This document shows positions 7,004 to 14,586 of a stretch of DNA of 19,374 bases, one piece after another. A program made the translations under genes and the position numbers. Position 1 is the stretch's first letter. Each line of letters begins with the position of its first letter. The notes beneath the pieces are model-generated. The model ran no database searches, had not been told where the DNA came from, and was given only the letters and a program-made list of their open reading frames with translations. Source of the DNA: JACTUA01 sp964551875 (lineage in GTDB: Archaea > Halobacteriota > Methanomicrobia > Methanomicrobiales > JACTUA01). The stretch lies in NCBI GenBank assembly GCA_964551875.1, contig CAZKEV010000039.1, positions 1 to 19,374 on the forward strand, given 5' to 3'.

Positions 7004-7080
7004 TGGAGAACCAGCAGGCGGGGAGCCTGATGGAGAACCAGCAGGCGGGGAGCCTGATGGAGAACCAGCAGGGGGCACCC
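7001..7080 (+). repeat. 27-bp tandem repeat at the cbiM/PDGLE gene junction (three units)
   Basis: Units begin at 7001, 7028 and 7055. The first two are identical 27-base copies beginning TGATGGAGAACCAGCAG and ending GCGGGGAGCC. The third shares the first 18 bases and then diverges to GGGGCACCC, one base shorter. A fourth TGATGGAGA, at 7081, is the start of the PDGLE gene. Each unit carries the stop/start TGATG and a GGGGAG or GGAG ribosome-site-like run. The unit is nine codons long, so changes in copy number would not shift frame. Confidence 0.9.
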
Positions 7081-7083
7081 TGA
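7003..7083 (+). CDS. Bridging mini-ORF made of the tandem repeat (26 codons)
   Basis: An ATG overlapping the cbiM stop opens a frame that reads MENQQAGSL twice and then MENQQGAP. It ends at TGA 7081-7083, which itself overlaps the ATG of the next gene. The same frame contains an ATG in every repeat unit. It could simply let ribosomes that finish cbiM restart and move on to the PDGLE gene, so it may be a translational coupling device rather than a functional peptide. No homology is apparent. Whether the peptide accumulates is unknown. Confidence 0.35.
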   Translation: MENQQAGSLMENQQAGSLMENQQGAP

Positions 7084-7430
7084 TGGAGAGCCGCACCCTC
7101 CTTGCCATGGGCTTTGCAGTGGCCATCCTCATCGGTGTTGCCGCGGTCTTCCTCGCCTCCGGCGACCCCGACGGGCTCGAGAGTACGGCCCTTGTTGTCC
7201 GGGGCGAGAAGAGCCTCACCGGCCCGGCTCCTCCCGATGCCGGGGGGAAGGAGCCCACCCGCGATGGCGTCTCCTACGTTCCTCCCTTCCCTGATTACAG
7301 CCTGGGCGAGGGATCAGGGCATGCCGGTTCGATCATCGCTATCGTGCTCGGGGTCGCACTCACCTTCGGAGCCATCATCGGTATCACCCGGCTCCTTGCA
7401 CGTCCCCGGCGAAGCAAAGAGAAACAATAA
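7083..7430 (+). CDS. PDGLE domain protein, N-component of the nickel/cobalt ECF transporter (CbiN/NikN-like)
   Basis: This 115-residue small membrane protein has two membrane segments (about residues 7-25 and 82-104) and an outside loop between them. The motif PDGLESTA directly after the first helix is the hallmark of PDGLE-domain proteins, which accompany CbiM/NikM and help metal loading. The loop ends in PFPDYSLGEG before the second helix. The tail RPRRSKEK is positively charged, so it should face the cytoplasm. The start ATG at 7083 overlaps the stop of the repeat mini-ORF (TGATG). The next gene follows after 35 bases. Confidence 0.88.
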   Translation: MESRTLLAMGFAVAILIGVAAVFLASGDPDGLESTALVVRGEKSLTGPAPPDAGGKEPTRDGVSYVPPFPDYSLGEGSGHAGSIIAIVLGVALTFGAIIGITRLLARPRRSKEKQ

Positions 7431-7465
7431 TGATTTACCTCTTTCCCGCAGATCGGTAAGAATCC

Positions 7466-8299
7466 ATGCACCTCATCGAGACCCGCAACCTCAACTACGT
7501 GTACCCAAAGAACGTGGTTGCCCTGGAGGACGTGAACTTCATCGCTCCCCGGAAGGCCCGGGTTGCAGTCATCGGTGCAAATGGCGCAGGTAAGAGCACC
7601 CTTTTTAAGCACTTCAACGGCCTCTTCAGGCCGACCTCGGGATCGGTCCTCGTCCACGGTGAGCCCATCACGAAAGAGAACATCCGCGAGGTGCGCAAGT
7701 TCGTGGGGCTCGTCTTCCAGAACCCGGATGACCAGATCTTCGCCCCTACCGTGGAGCAGGATGTCGCCTTCGGGCCGACGAACCTCGGCCTCGACGAGGA
7801 GACGGTCCACCACCGGGTCCACGAGGCTCTCCGGATCATGGGCATCGAGGACCTCGCCCACCGCGTCCCCCACCACCTCTCCGGCGGGGAGAAGAAGCGG
7901 GTGGCCATGGCCGGGGTCATCGCCATGGAGCCCCAGGCCCTGGTCCTCGACGAGCCATGGGCCGGTCTCGATCCCCAGGGGGTCCGGGATCTCACCGCCT
8001 CCCTGAACAGCCTCTGCAGGGACTACGGGATGACGGTCATCTTCTCGACCCATGATGTCTCGCTCGTCCCCGAGCTCGCGGACTCCCTCTACGTGATGCA
8101 CCGCGGGAGGATCGTCGCCGAGGGATCCATCGAGGAGATCTTTGCCCACCAAGAGATGCTCCGGTCCATCAGGCTCGATGTCCCCCCCATCCCGAGGCTC
8201 ATCCGTTCCCTCCGTGAACAGGGGGTCGAGATCTCCATGGCCTACTCCTATGCCGATGCCGAGAAGGCCCTCCTCTCCGCTTTCAGGAAACGATCATGA
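7466..8299 (+). CDS. cbiO: ECF transporter ATP-binding protein (CbiO/NikO)
   Basis: This 277-residue ABC ATPase energises metal uptake by the neighbouring membrane proteins. The order of motifs is complete: Walker A GANGAGKST (37-45), Q-loop FQNPDDQIF (Q85), signature LSGGEKKR (138-145), Walker B ALVLDEP with catalytic E163, D-loop GLDP, and switch histidine in FSTHD (H196). The acidic residues after the Q-loop (NPDDQ) are typical of ECF ATPases. Only one ATPase gene is present, so the enzyme should act as a homodimer. The stop overlaps the next start by four bases (ATGA), indicating coupled translation. The ribosome site before ATG 7466 is weak (GGTAAG). Confidence 0.95.
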   Translation: MHLIETRNLNYVYPKNVVALEDVNFIAPRKARVAVIGANGAGKSTLFKHFNGLFRPTSGSVLVHGEPITKENIREVRKFVGLVFQNPDDQIFAPTVEQDVAFGPTNLGLDEETVHHRVHEALRIMGIEDLAHRVPHHLSGGEKKRVAMAGVIAMEPQALVLDEPWAGLDPQGVRDLTASLNSLCRDYGMTVIFSTHDVSLVPELADSLYVMHRGRIVAEGSIEEIFAHQEMLRSIRLDVPPIPRLIRSLREQGVEISMAYSYADAEKALLSAFRKRS

Positions 8300-9111
8300 T
8301 CGAGGATCTCTTCGCCCTCGAGAAGCACACCTACCTGGAGAGCCCCATCCACCGGCTCGATGCGAGGGTCAAGATCATCGTGGTCCTCGCCGTCATCGTC
8401 GGGATAGTCGCCATCCCCTACACCACCGGGGTCTATGCCGCCGCGCTCCTCCTCTCGCTCTTCTTCGCGCTCCTCTGGGGCCTCTCCCGGATCCCGCCCT
8501 CAGTCTACGCAAAACGCCTCGCCATCATTGTCCCGGTATGGGGGGCGATCATCCTCGTCCAGATCTTTCTCAAGAATCCCTACTACTCCACGTTCCACCC
8601 TGTGCTTGCCCTCCCCCTCGGCATCTCCGTATACCGTGAATCGATGGAGTTCGCCACCATCCTGGGGGTGAAGTTCCTCGTCTCGGTCTCCTATATCATC
8701 CTGCTCTCCTCCACCACCACGCTGCAGGACCTCCTGAAGGGGGCGAGCCGGCTCGGTCTTCCCGCGGAGTTCGCCCTCACCCTGGGGATGATGGTGAGGT
8801 ACCTCTATGTCTTCGGGTACATGTACCGCAAGGTGGTGGAGGCCCTCCACACGCGGTGTTTTGATCCCATGGATGCCTCCCTTCCCTACACCTACCGGCT
8901 CCGGCAGGTCGGGTACACCGTGGGGTCCCTCTTTGTCCGGTCCTATGAACAGGGCGAACGGGTCTATACCTCCATGTGCTGCAGGGGCTATGGGCGGCAC
9001 TCCCACCTCTTTGTCGAGAAGAAACCCTTCTCCTCCCGGGACTGGGCCTTTCTCTCGGTCTCTCTTGCCCTCGTTGCCGGCGCCCTGGTCCTCGGGATCA
9101 TGCGGGCATAA
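8296..9111 (+). CDS. cbiQ: ECF transporter transmembrane coupling protein (CbiQ/NikQ, T-component)
   Basis: This 271-residue T-component links the ATPase dimer to the metal-binding CbiM protein. The N-terminus has the family's SPIHRLDARVKI start, followed by about five to six membrane helices. Two coupling helices carry the expected basic motifs, near LHTRCFDP and MCCRGYGRHS (the usual A-R-G type). Length is normal. Translation is coupled to cbiO by an ATGA overlap. The gene order here is M-N-O-Q, with the ATPase before the T-component, whereas M-N-Q-O is the more familiar order. It ends the operon; the next gene starts 33 bases later with its own weak TATA-like element. Confidence 0.93.
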   Translation: MIEDLFALEKHTYLESPIHRLDARVKIIVVLAVIVGIVAIPYTTGVYAAALLLSLFFALLWGLSRIPPSVYAKRLAIIVPVWGAIILVQIFLKNPYYSTFHPVLALPLGISVYRESMEFATILGVKFLVSVSYIILLSSTTTLQDLLKGASRLGLPAEFALTLGMMVRYLYVFGYMYRKVVEALHTRCFDPMDASLPYTYRLRQVGYTVGSLFVRSYEQGERVYTSMCCRGYGRHSHLFVEKKPFSSRDWAFLSVSLALVAGALVLGIMRA

Positions 9112-9144
9112 CCTATTTGAGCCCCCTGTTCGTCATCTTAAGGT

Positions 9145-9453
9145 ATGACCAGCAAGTTCGGCAGGGGGTTTGTGGTGAACCTCATCCTCCTCGCGAAGCA
9201 TTTCGGCCTCCCCCCTGAGCAGGCCTTCTTTGGGGCGGCAGACCACCTTGACGAGATGGTGCTCCCCGAGAAGTTCCGGGGGACCGAGGTAGAGAAGGCC
9301 CTGGAGCAGTTCAGGAAGGCAGCCCTCTGGCACCAGCCCGGCTCTATGGACAGGGAGGACTATTCCGAGGTACTTCGAGCCATGTACCGGCTTGCCATTG
9401 CCATCGATCACGAGCTCGGGATCAAGGATGCAGACGTGGGTTCCTATGATTGA
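9145..9453 (+). CDS. Conserved-looking hypothetical protein (102 aa)
   Basis: I do not recognise this protein. It is soluble and acidic with no cysteines. It is predicted helical throughout, beginning with a FGRGFVVNLILLAKHFGLPPEQAFFGAADHLDEM segment and ending in LRAMYRLAIAIDHELGIKDADVGSYD. Codon use (mostly C/G in third positions) matches its neighbours, so it is very likely real. ATG at 9145 has no strong ribosome site. CTATTTG about 30 bases upstream could be a weak TATA, which would make the transcript nearly leaderless; readthrough from cbiQ, 33 bases away, is also possible. A T-rich run follows the stop. Position between the metal transporter and gyrB gives no firm clue to function. 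Confidence 0.7.
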   Translation: MTSKFGRGFVVNLILLAKHFGLPPEQAFFGAADHLDEMVLPEKFRGTEVEKALEQFRKAALWHQPGSMDREDYSEVLRAMYRLAIAIDHELGIKDADVGSYD

Positions 9454-9454
9454 A

Positions 9455-9468
9455 TTTCCCTTTTTCCT
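9455..9468 (+). terminator. T-rich archaeal terminator after the 102-aa ORF
   Basis: The run TTTCCCTTTTTCC directly after the stop codon resembles the oligo-T terminators used by archaeal RNA polymerase. It separates the upstream genes from the gyrB promoter. Confidence 0.45.
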
Positions 9469-9501
9469 CCCCTGAAAGCGACTATTATCATCCCGGAAAC
9501 C

Positions 9502-9510
9502 AAATATAAT
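9502..9510 (+). promoter_or_regulatory. TATA box for gyrBA
   Basis: AAATATAAT preceded by a purine-rich GGAAACC (BRE-like) is a strong archaeal core promoter. Transcription would start near 9532, leaving a leader of almost 40 bases that includes the hairpin at 9542-9567. Confidence 0.65.
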
Positions 9511-9541
9511 ACAATGTTCAGGCCCCGAGTGAGAACTATTG

Positions 9542-9567
9542 ATCCCCCTGTTTTTCCGGGAGGGGAT
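9542..9567 (+). promoter_or_regulatory. Leader hairpin over the gyrB ribosome binding site
   Basis: ATCCCC (9542-9547) is the exact complement of GGGGAT (9562-9567), with a 14-base loop. The ribosome site GGGAGGGG (9558-9565) lies four bases before the ATG, and its core is in the 3' arm. The stem would hide it. Whether the stem forms in the cell is untested. Confidence 0.4.
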
Positions 9568-9569
9568 GC

Positions 9570-11579
9570 ATGACCGAGACCTATGATGCCTCTGCCATCA
9601 CCGTCCTCGAGGGGCTTGAGCCGGTCCGGAAGCGGCCGGCGATGTACATCGGCTCGACCGATCCCCGGGGACTCCATCACCTTGTCTACGAGGTGGTGGA
9701 CAACTCGGTGGACGAGGCCCTGGCAGGGTACTGCACCCTCATCGTAGTGACCATCCACCGCGACGGCTCCTGCTCGGTTGAGGACAATGGCCGGGGCATC
9801 CCGGTGGACGTGATGCCCCAATACGGCAAGTCGGCCCTCGAAGTGGTGATGACCATCCTCCATGCCGGCGGCAAGTTCGACAAGGCGACCTACCAGGTAT
9901 CGGGCGGCCTCCACGGCGTGGGGGTGCACGTGGTGAACGCCCTCTCCTCAATCCTCTCGGTCCAGGTATACCGGAACGGGAACCGGTACACGATGGAGTT
10001 CGAGAGGGGCCTCTTGACAAAGGGCCTCCAGAAGCAGAAGGAGACTCTCCAGGACCTGCGGGCACGGTACGAGCGCAGGTACGGGCATCCCGAGCCGGCC
10101 TTTGATGCAGGGATCACGGAGCCGGCCGCATTTCTCGCCGCTGCACCGTTCTCCCTCACGGGGACGGTGGTCACGTTCCTCCCAGACCCCACCATCTTCG
10201 AGACGGTCATCTTCGATTACGAGGTCCTCTCTCACCGGCTCAGGGAGCTCGCCTTCCTGAACAGGGGGGTCACCTTCCGGATCCGCGACGAGCGAACCGG
10301 CGACGGGGGCGAGACATTCTGCTACCAGGGGGGCATCGCCGAGTACGTCTCCTTCCTCGTGGGGGACTCGGGGAAGGTCCACGAGGAGGTCATCTTCCTC
10401 ACGGGAAAGGACGAGGAGCAGAGCGTCGAGGCCGAGATCGCCCTCCAGTACACCAGGGGGTTCTCGGAGACGGTGTACACGTACGTGAACAGCGTGAACA
10501 CCCGCGAGGGAGGCACCCACCTGGAGGGGTTCCGCACCGCCATCACCCGCGCCATCAACGCGGCGGCGAAGCGGGCGAACCTCTTCAAGAACAGCGATTC
10601 CCCCCTCCGGGGCGAGGATGTCCGGGAGGGGCTCATCGCGGTCATCAGCCTGAAGATGGCCCACCCCCAGTTCGAGGGCCAGACGAAGATGCGCCTGGGC
10701 AACTCGGCGGTGCGGGGGATCGTGGACTCCCTCGTCTACAGCTGCCTCCTCGAGTACTTCGACGAGCACCCGAAGGTCATCGCCACGGTGGCGGAGAAGG
10801 GGCTCCTCGCCGCACGGGCCCGCGAGGCGGCCCGGAGCGCCCGGGACCTGGCACGGCGCAAGTCGTCCCTGGAGTCGGCGGGCCTCCCCGGGAAGCTCGC
10901 GGACTGCTCGGAACGGGAACCGGAGAAGAGCGAGCTCTTTATCGTTGAGGGTGACAGCGCCGGCGGCTCTGCCAAACAGGGAAGGGACCGGAAGTTCCAG
11001 GCCATCCTCCCGCTCAGGGGGAAGATCCTGAACGTGGAGAAGGCGACCGAGGAGAAGATGCTAAAGAACGCCGAGATCCAGACCCTCATCTCTGCGATCG
11101 GCACCGGTATCATGGAGGATTTCAATCCCGAGAAGTGCCGGTACCACAGCATCGTCCTTATGACGGATGCCGACGTGGACGGCGCCCACATCCGCACCCT
11201 GCTCCTCACCTTCTTCTTCAACGAGATGCGGGCGCTCATCGAACGGGGCTATGTTTACATCGCCCAGCCGCCCCTGTTCCGGATCGCGAAAGGGAAGCAG
11301 GAGCGGTACGCCTACCGCGAGGACGAGATGAAGAAGGCTCAGGCCGAGATGGGGGAGAAGGGGGTCACCATCCAGCGGTACAAGGGACTTGGCGAGATGA
11401 ACGCCATCCAGCTCTGGTCGACGACCATGGACCCCGCACACCGGACCCTGAAGCAGGTGACCATCGACGACGCCGCCTACGCCGCGGAGATCTTCTACAA
11501 GCTGATGGGCCAGGACGTGGACGCCCGCCGCGACTTCATCCGCCGGCACGCGAAGGAGGTGACGAACCTTGATATCTGA
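9570..11579 (+). CDS. gyrB: DNA gyrase subunit B
   Basis: This is the 669-residue ATPase subunit of DNA gyrase, which with GyrA introduces negative supercoils. The GHKL ATPase domain shows YEVVDNSVDEALAG with catalytic E41 and Mg-binding N45, then EDNGRGIPVD with D72 and the G-rich GGLHGVGVHVVNALS lid. The transducer domain follows. The TOPRIM domain has EGDSAGGSAKQGRDR (E460) and MTDADVDGAHIR (D533, D535), the Mg-binding acids. The tail RYKGLGEMNAIQLWSTTMDP is typical. Length is like short bacterial GyrB without the extra C-terminal insert. It begins with a strong TATA box and ribosome site, and overlaps gyrA by 11 bases. The gene is of bacterial type, as is common in euryarchaea that acquired gyrase. 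Confidence 0.97.
   Translation: MTETYDASAITVLEGLEPVRKRPAMYIGSTDPRGLHHLVYEVVDNSVDEALAGYCTLIVVTIHRDGSCSVEDNGRGIPVDVMPQYGKSALEVVMTILHAGGKFDKATYQVSGGLHGVGVHVVNALSSILSVQVYRNGNRYTMEFERGLLTKGLQKQKETLQDLRARYERRYGHPEPAFDAGITEPAAFLAAAPFSLTGTVVTFLPDPTIFETVIFDYEVLSHRLRELAFLNRGVTFRIRDERTGDGGETFCYQGGIAEYVSFLVGDSGKVHEEVIFLTGKDEEQSVEAEIALQYTRGFSETVYTYVNSVNTREGGTHLEGFRTAITRAINAAAKRANLFKNSDSPLRGEDVREGLIAVISLKMAHPQFEGQTKMRLGNSAVRGIVDSLVYSCLLEYFDEHPKVIATVAEKGLLAARAREAARSARDLARRKSSLESAGLPGKLADCSEREPEKSELFIVEGDSAGGSAKQGRDRKFQAILPLRGKILNVEKATEEKMLKNAEIQTLISAIGTGIMEDFNPEKCRYHSIVLMTDADVDGAHIRTLLLTFFFNEMRALIERGYVYIAQPPLFRIAKGKQERYAYREDEMKKAQAEMGEKGVTIQRYKGLGEMNAIQLWSTTMDPAHRTLKQVTIDDAAYAAEIFYKLMGQDVDARRDFIRRHAKEVTNLDI
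11554..11562 (+). promoter_or_regulatory. Strong ribosome binding site deciding the gyrA TTG start
   Basis: AGGAGGTGA, a near-perfect match to the 16S rRNA tail, lies inside the end of gyrB, six bases before the TTG at 11569. This supports TTG as the gyrA start rather than any later ATG. Confidence 0.75.
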
Positions 11580-14022
11580 CCGCCGGGTGAAGGTGAAGAT
11601 CGAGGACGAGATGCGGGTCTCGTACATCGACTACGCGATGTCCGTGATCATCGGCAGGGCGATCCCCGACGTGCGCGACGGCCTCAAGCCCGTCCACCGG
11701 CGCACCCTCTTCGCCATGTGGGAGATGGGCAACACGAGCGACAAGCCCTACAAGAAGTCGGCCCGTGTCGTCGGGGACGTGATGGGCAAGTACCACCCCC
11801 ACGGGGATACAGCCATCTACGATACCCTCGTGAAGATGGCCCAGGACTTCGCCTACCGGACACCCCTCGTCGACGGCCAGGGGAACTTCGGGTCCATCGA
11901 CGGTGATGCAGCCGCCGCGATGCGGTACACCGAGGTCCGCCTTACCCGTGCCGCCGAGGAGCTCTTGAAGGACCTCGAGAAGGAGACGGTGCCGTTCGCC
12001 CCGAACTTCGACGAGTCCCTCAAGGAGCCGCTCGTGCTCCCGGCGAAGATCCCGAACCTCCTCGTGAACGGCACAAGCGGCATCGCCGTCGGGATGGCGA
12101 CGAACATGCTCCCCCACAACCTCGGGGAGGCATGCAGGGCCGTCACCGCGTACCTGGACAACCCGTTGATAACGGTGGAGGAACTCCTTCCCATCCTCCC
12201 GGCCCCCGACTTCCCCACTGGCGGGATCATCATGGGAACATCGGGGATCCGTGAGGCGTACCAGACGGGCCGGGGGAAGTGCGTGGTCCGCGGCGTCGCC
12301 GAGATAACGGACGAGGAGAAGACCCCGACCATCCTGATCACCGAGGTCCCCTTCCAGGTGAACAAGGCCCGGCTCGTGGAGGAGATCGCAAACCTTGTCA
12401 AGGAGAAGAAGATCGAGGGGATCTCGGACGTCAGGGACGAGTCTGACAAGGAGGGGATCCGGGTCGTCATCGAGCTCCGGAAGGGCTCGATGCCGGCCGT
12501 GGTCTTAAACCAGCTCTACAAGCACACGCCCCTCGAGACGAGCTACGGGATCATCCACTATGCCATCGTGGACGGCCAGCCGAAGGTCCTCTCCCTCACC
12601 GACCTCCTCCGAGAGTTCGTGCTCCACCGGATGTCAATGGTCCGGAAGCGGACCCAGTTCGACCTGAAGAAGATCGAGGAACGGGTCCACATCCTGGATG
12701 GTCTCCTCCTCGCCCTCGCCACCATCGACGCGGTCATCGCGACCATCCGCGCAGCAGAGTCTGCGGAGAAGGCGAAGCTCGACCTGACGGCCCGGTTCGC
12801 ACTGGACGCGGTGCAGGCAGATGCGATCCTGAAGATGCAGCTCCGCACCCTGGCCGGCCTCGAGCGGAAGAAGATACAGGACGAACATGACGAGGGACAG
12901 AAAGAGATCCTCAGGCTGAATGAGATTCTCTCTGACGATGCCCACATCAAGGCCGAGATCCGGACGGAGATGGAGGAGATGGCCGCGAAGTTCGGGAACG
13001 ACCGCCGGACCCGGATCGCGAGCGAGGTCCTGGATATCACCAAGGAGGACCTCATCGAGAACCGGCCCATGCTCGTCTCCCTCACGGGGGAGAACTACAT
13101 CAAGCGCATGGCGCTCGAGACCTACCGGAAACAGCACCGGGGCGGCCGGGGCATCATGGGCATGGCGATGAAGGAAGAGGACATGGTGGAGGATGCATTT
13201 GTCGCGAACATGCTGGACTACCTCCTCTGCTTCACGAACCTGGGCCGGGTCTACTGGCTGAAGGTGTACGACATCCCCGAGGCCATCCGGACGGCGAAGG
13301 GGAAGCCCATCGTGAACCTGCTCAACCTCCAGGACGAGAAGGTGACGAACGTGATCCCGGTCAGGCAGTTCGGGGAGGATCACTTCCTGATCTTTGGCAC
13401 AAAGAGGGGAAAGGTGGTGAAGATCCCCATCGCGGAGTTCTCCCGTCCCCGCCCATCCGGCCTGAATGCCTTCACCCTCAGGGAGGGTGACGAGCTCGTG
13501 GACGTGAAGATGACGGATGGCAGCCGCGACCTGATCCTCACCACCCGGAAGGGGCGGTCGCTCCGGATCACCGAGAAGACCATTCCCATGCGCCACCGGA
13601 ACGCCATGGGAGTGATCGGGATCCGGATCCGGCCGAGCGATGTCCTCCAGAGCCTCACGGTCGTGGAGCACGACCACCTGCTCACCATCACCGACTCGGG
13701 GCATGGCAAGAGGACCGAGTTCGACGAGTTCCGGGGCCATGGGAGGGGGACCATGGGGGTCATCAATATCCGGATGGACTACGAGAACGGGGTGGTCGCC
13801 GCGAGGTCGGTGTCGCCCGGGGACGAGATCATTGTCATGTCCTCCGGGGGGAACGTGATGCGGACCCGGGTGGACGAGGTCTCCATCCAGAAGAGGAACA
13901 CCCGGGGCGTCCGGATCATGAACCTGGAGGAGGGGCACCGGATCGTGGGTGTCGCCGTCGTGAGGCCCGAGGCGAACGGGGAGAACGGGACTCCTCCCCC
14001 GCCTCCCGGGCCACCCGCCTGA
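11569..14022 (+). CDS. gyrA: DNA gyrase subunit A
   Basis: This is the 817-residue DNA-cutting and wrapping subunit of gyrase. Residues 15-45 (MRVSYIDYAMSVIIGRAIPDVRDGLKPVHRR) are a standard start. GKYHPHGDTAIYDTL (74-88) is the quinolone-region helix, with Thr81 where E. coli has Ser83 and Asp85 where it has Asp87. The catalytic tyrosine is Y120 in AAMRYTEVRL. The C-terminal domain carries the GyrA box QHRGGRG (522-528), needed for DNA wrapping, so this is gyrase and not topoisomerase IV. It is followed by repeated blades of the propeller. The tail ends in a proline-rich GTPPPPPGPPA. The start is TTG with a strong ribosome site and overlaps gyrB by 11 bases, so the subunits are made together. 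Confidence 0.97.
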   Translation: MISDRRVKVKIEDEMRVSYIDYAMSVIIGRAIPDVRDGLKPVHRRTLFAMWEMGNTSDKPYKKSARVVGDVMGKYHPHGDTAIYDTLVKMAQDFAYRTPLVDGQGNFGSIDGDAAAAMRYTEVRLTRAAEELLKDLEKETVPFAPNFDESLKEPLVLPAKIPNLLVNGTSGIAVGMATNMLPHNLGEACRAVTAYLDNPLITVEELLPILPAPDFPTGGIIMGTSGIREAYQTGRGKCVVRGVAEITDEEKTPTILITEVPFQVNKARLVEEIANLVKEKKIEGISDVRDESDKEGIRVVIELRKGSMPAVVLNQLYKHTPLETSYGIIHYAIVDGQPKVLSLTDLLREFVLHRMSMVRKRTQFDLKKIEERVHILDGLLLALATIDAVIATIRAAESAEKAKLDLTARFALDAVQADAILKMQLRTLAGLERKKIQDEHDEGQKEILRLNEILSDDAHIKAEIRTEMEEMAAKFGNDRRTRIASEVLDITKEDLIENRPMLVSLTGENYIKRMALETYRKQHRGGRGIMGMAMKEEDMVEDAFVANMLDYLLCFTNLGRVYWLKVYDIPEAIRTAKGKPIVNLLNLQDEKVTNVIPVRQFGEDHFLIFGTKRGKVVKIPIAEFSRPRPSGLNAFTLREGDELVDVKMTDGSRDLILTTRKGRSLRITEKTIPMRHRNAMGVIGIRIRPSDVLQSLTVVEHDHLLTITDSGHGKRTEFDEFRGHGRGTMGVINIRMDYENGVVAARSVSPGDEIIVMSSGGNVMRTRVDEVSIQKRNTRGVRIMNLEEGHRIVGVAVVRPEANGENGTPPPPPGPPA

Positions 14023-14036
14023 AGAGCAAGAAAGAA

Positions 14037-14052
14037 CCTTCTTATATGAAGG
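14037..14052 (+). promoter_or_regulatory. TATA box inside a palindrome, upstream of yjbQ
   Basis: CCTTC and GAAGG flank TTATAT, giving a 16-base near-palindrome with the TATA box in its loop. It is centred about 36 bases before the yjbQ ATG and 22 bases after the gyrA stop. It gives yjbQ its own promoter and could be a regulator site. Confidence 0.5.
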
Positions 14053-14080
14053 ACACATCCCGTTTTTAGGGAGATCCTGG

Positions 14081-14524
14081 ATGTACCGAACCGTCATCGC
14101 CGTCGATACCCGGGGTGAGGGGGATGTCGTGAACATCACCGAGGAGGTGGCAAAGTCCGTGAAGGAGAGCCGGGTCCAGGAGGGGCTCGTGAACCTCTTT
14201 GTCACCGGTTCAACCGCGGCCCTGACCACGATCGAGTACGAGCCGGGGGTGCTCTCGGACCTGAAACGGTCCCTCTCGATCCTCGCCCCCCAGAACATCC
14301 CCTATGCCCACGACGGGAAGTGGGGGGACGGGAATGGGAGATCCCATGTGAAGGCGGCGATCATCGGCCCGTCCCTCACCATCCCCGTTGACAAGGGATT
14401 GCTCGACTGCGGTACCTGGCAGCAGGTCGTCCTCCTGGAACTTGATACGCGCCCCAGCAGGCACCGCACTATCACCTGTACGATCATGGGCGAGCAGGTG
14501 ACGGAAAAGAACAAGAAGGGATGA
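14081..14524 (+). CDS. YjbQ family protein (UPF0047, secondary thiamine-phosphate synthase type)
   Basis: This 147-residue protein is of the YjbQ/UPF0047 family. Some members show weak thiamine-phosphate synthase activity, and the main role is unknown. Family blocks in order are INITEEV-like VVNITEEVAKSVKES, LFVTGSTAALTTIEYEPG (the STAAL block), a histidine/acid region YAHDGKWGDGNGRSHVKAAIIGPSLTIPV, and the closing CGTWQQVVLLELDTRPSRHRTI. Length is normal. The TATA box at 14037-14052 supplies a promoter, and GGGAG upstream of ATG 14081 the ribosome site. A hairpin plus T-run follows the stop. It stands alone, so context adds little about its function. Confidence 0.92.
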   Translation: MYRTVIAVDTRGEGDVVNITEEVAKSVKESRVQEGLVNLFVTGSTAALTTIEYEPGVLSDLKRSLSILAPQNIPYAHDGKWGDGNGRSHVKAAIIGPSLTIPVDKGLLDCGTWQQVVLLELDTRPSRHRTITCTIMGEQVTEKNKKG

Positions 14525-14538
14525 ATGTAAAATTGAAC

Positions 14539-14568
14539 AGGGCCTGAAACGGGCCCTTTCATCCTTTT
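14539..14568. terminator. Bidirectional hairpin terminator between yjbQ and the UPF0147 gene
   Basis: AGGGCC (14539-14544) pairs perfectly with GGCCCT (14552-14557) around a 7-base loop. TTCATCCTTTT follows on the plus strand, and on the minus strand the same stem is followed by GTTCAATTTTACATT. It lies between two convergent genes and can serve both. Confidence 0.65.
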
Positions 14569-14586
14569 GGGAAGAGGGAGTCCTCG

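Noticed and set aside
7001..7080. Short tandem repeat as a CRISPR array
   Set aside because: Units are directly adjacent with no spacers.
6371..7258. Minus-strand frame with repeated PPAGSPSGS units
   Set aside because: The repeat is the antisense of the 27-bp tandem repeat, not a repeat protein gene.
12634..14298. 554-codon minus-strand frame opposite gyrA
   Set aside because: Length alone is not evidence in GC-rich DNA. It runs through gyrA and into yjbQ and has a biased Pro/His/Asp composition typical of antisense frames.
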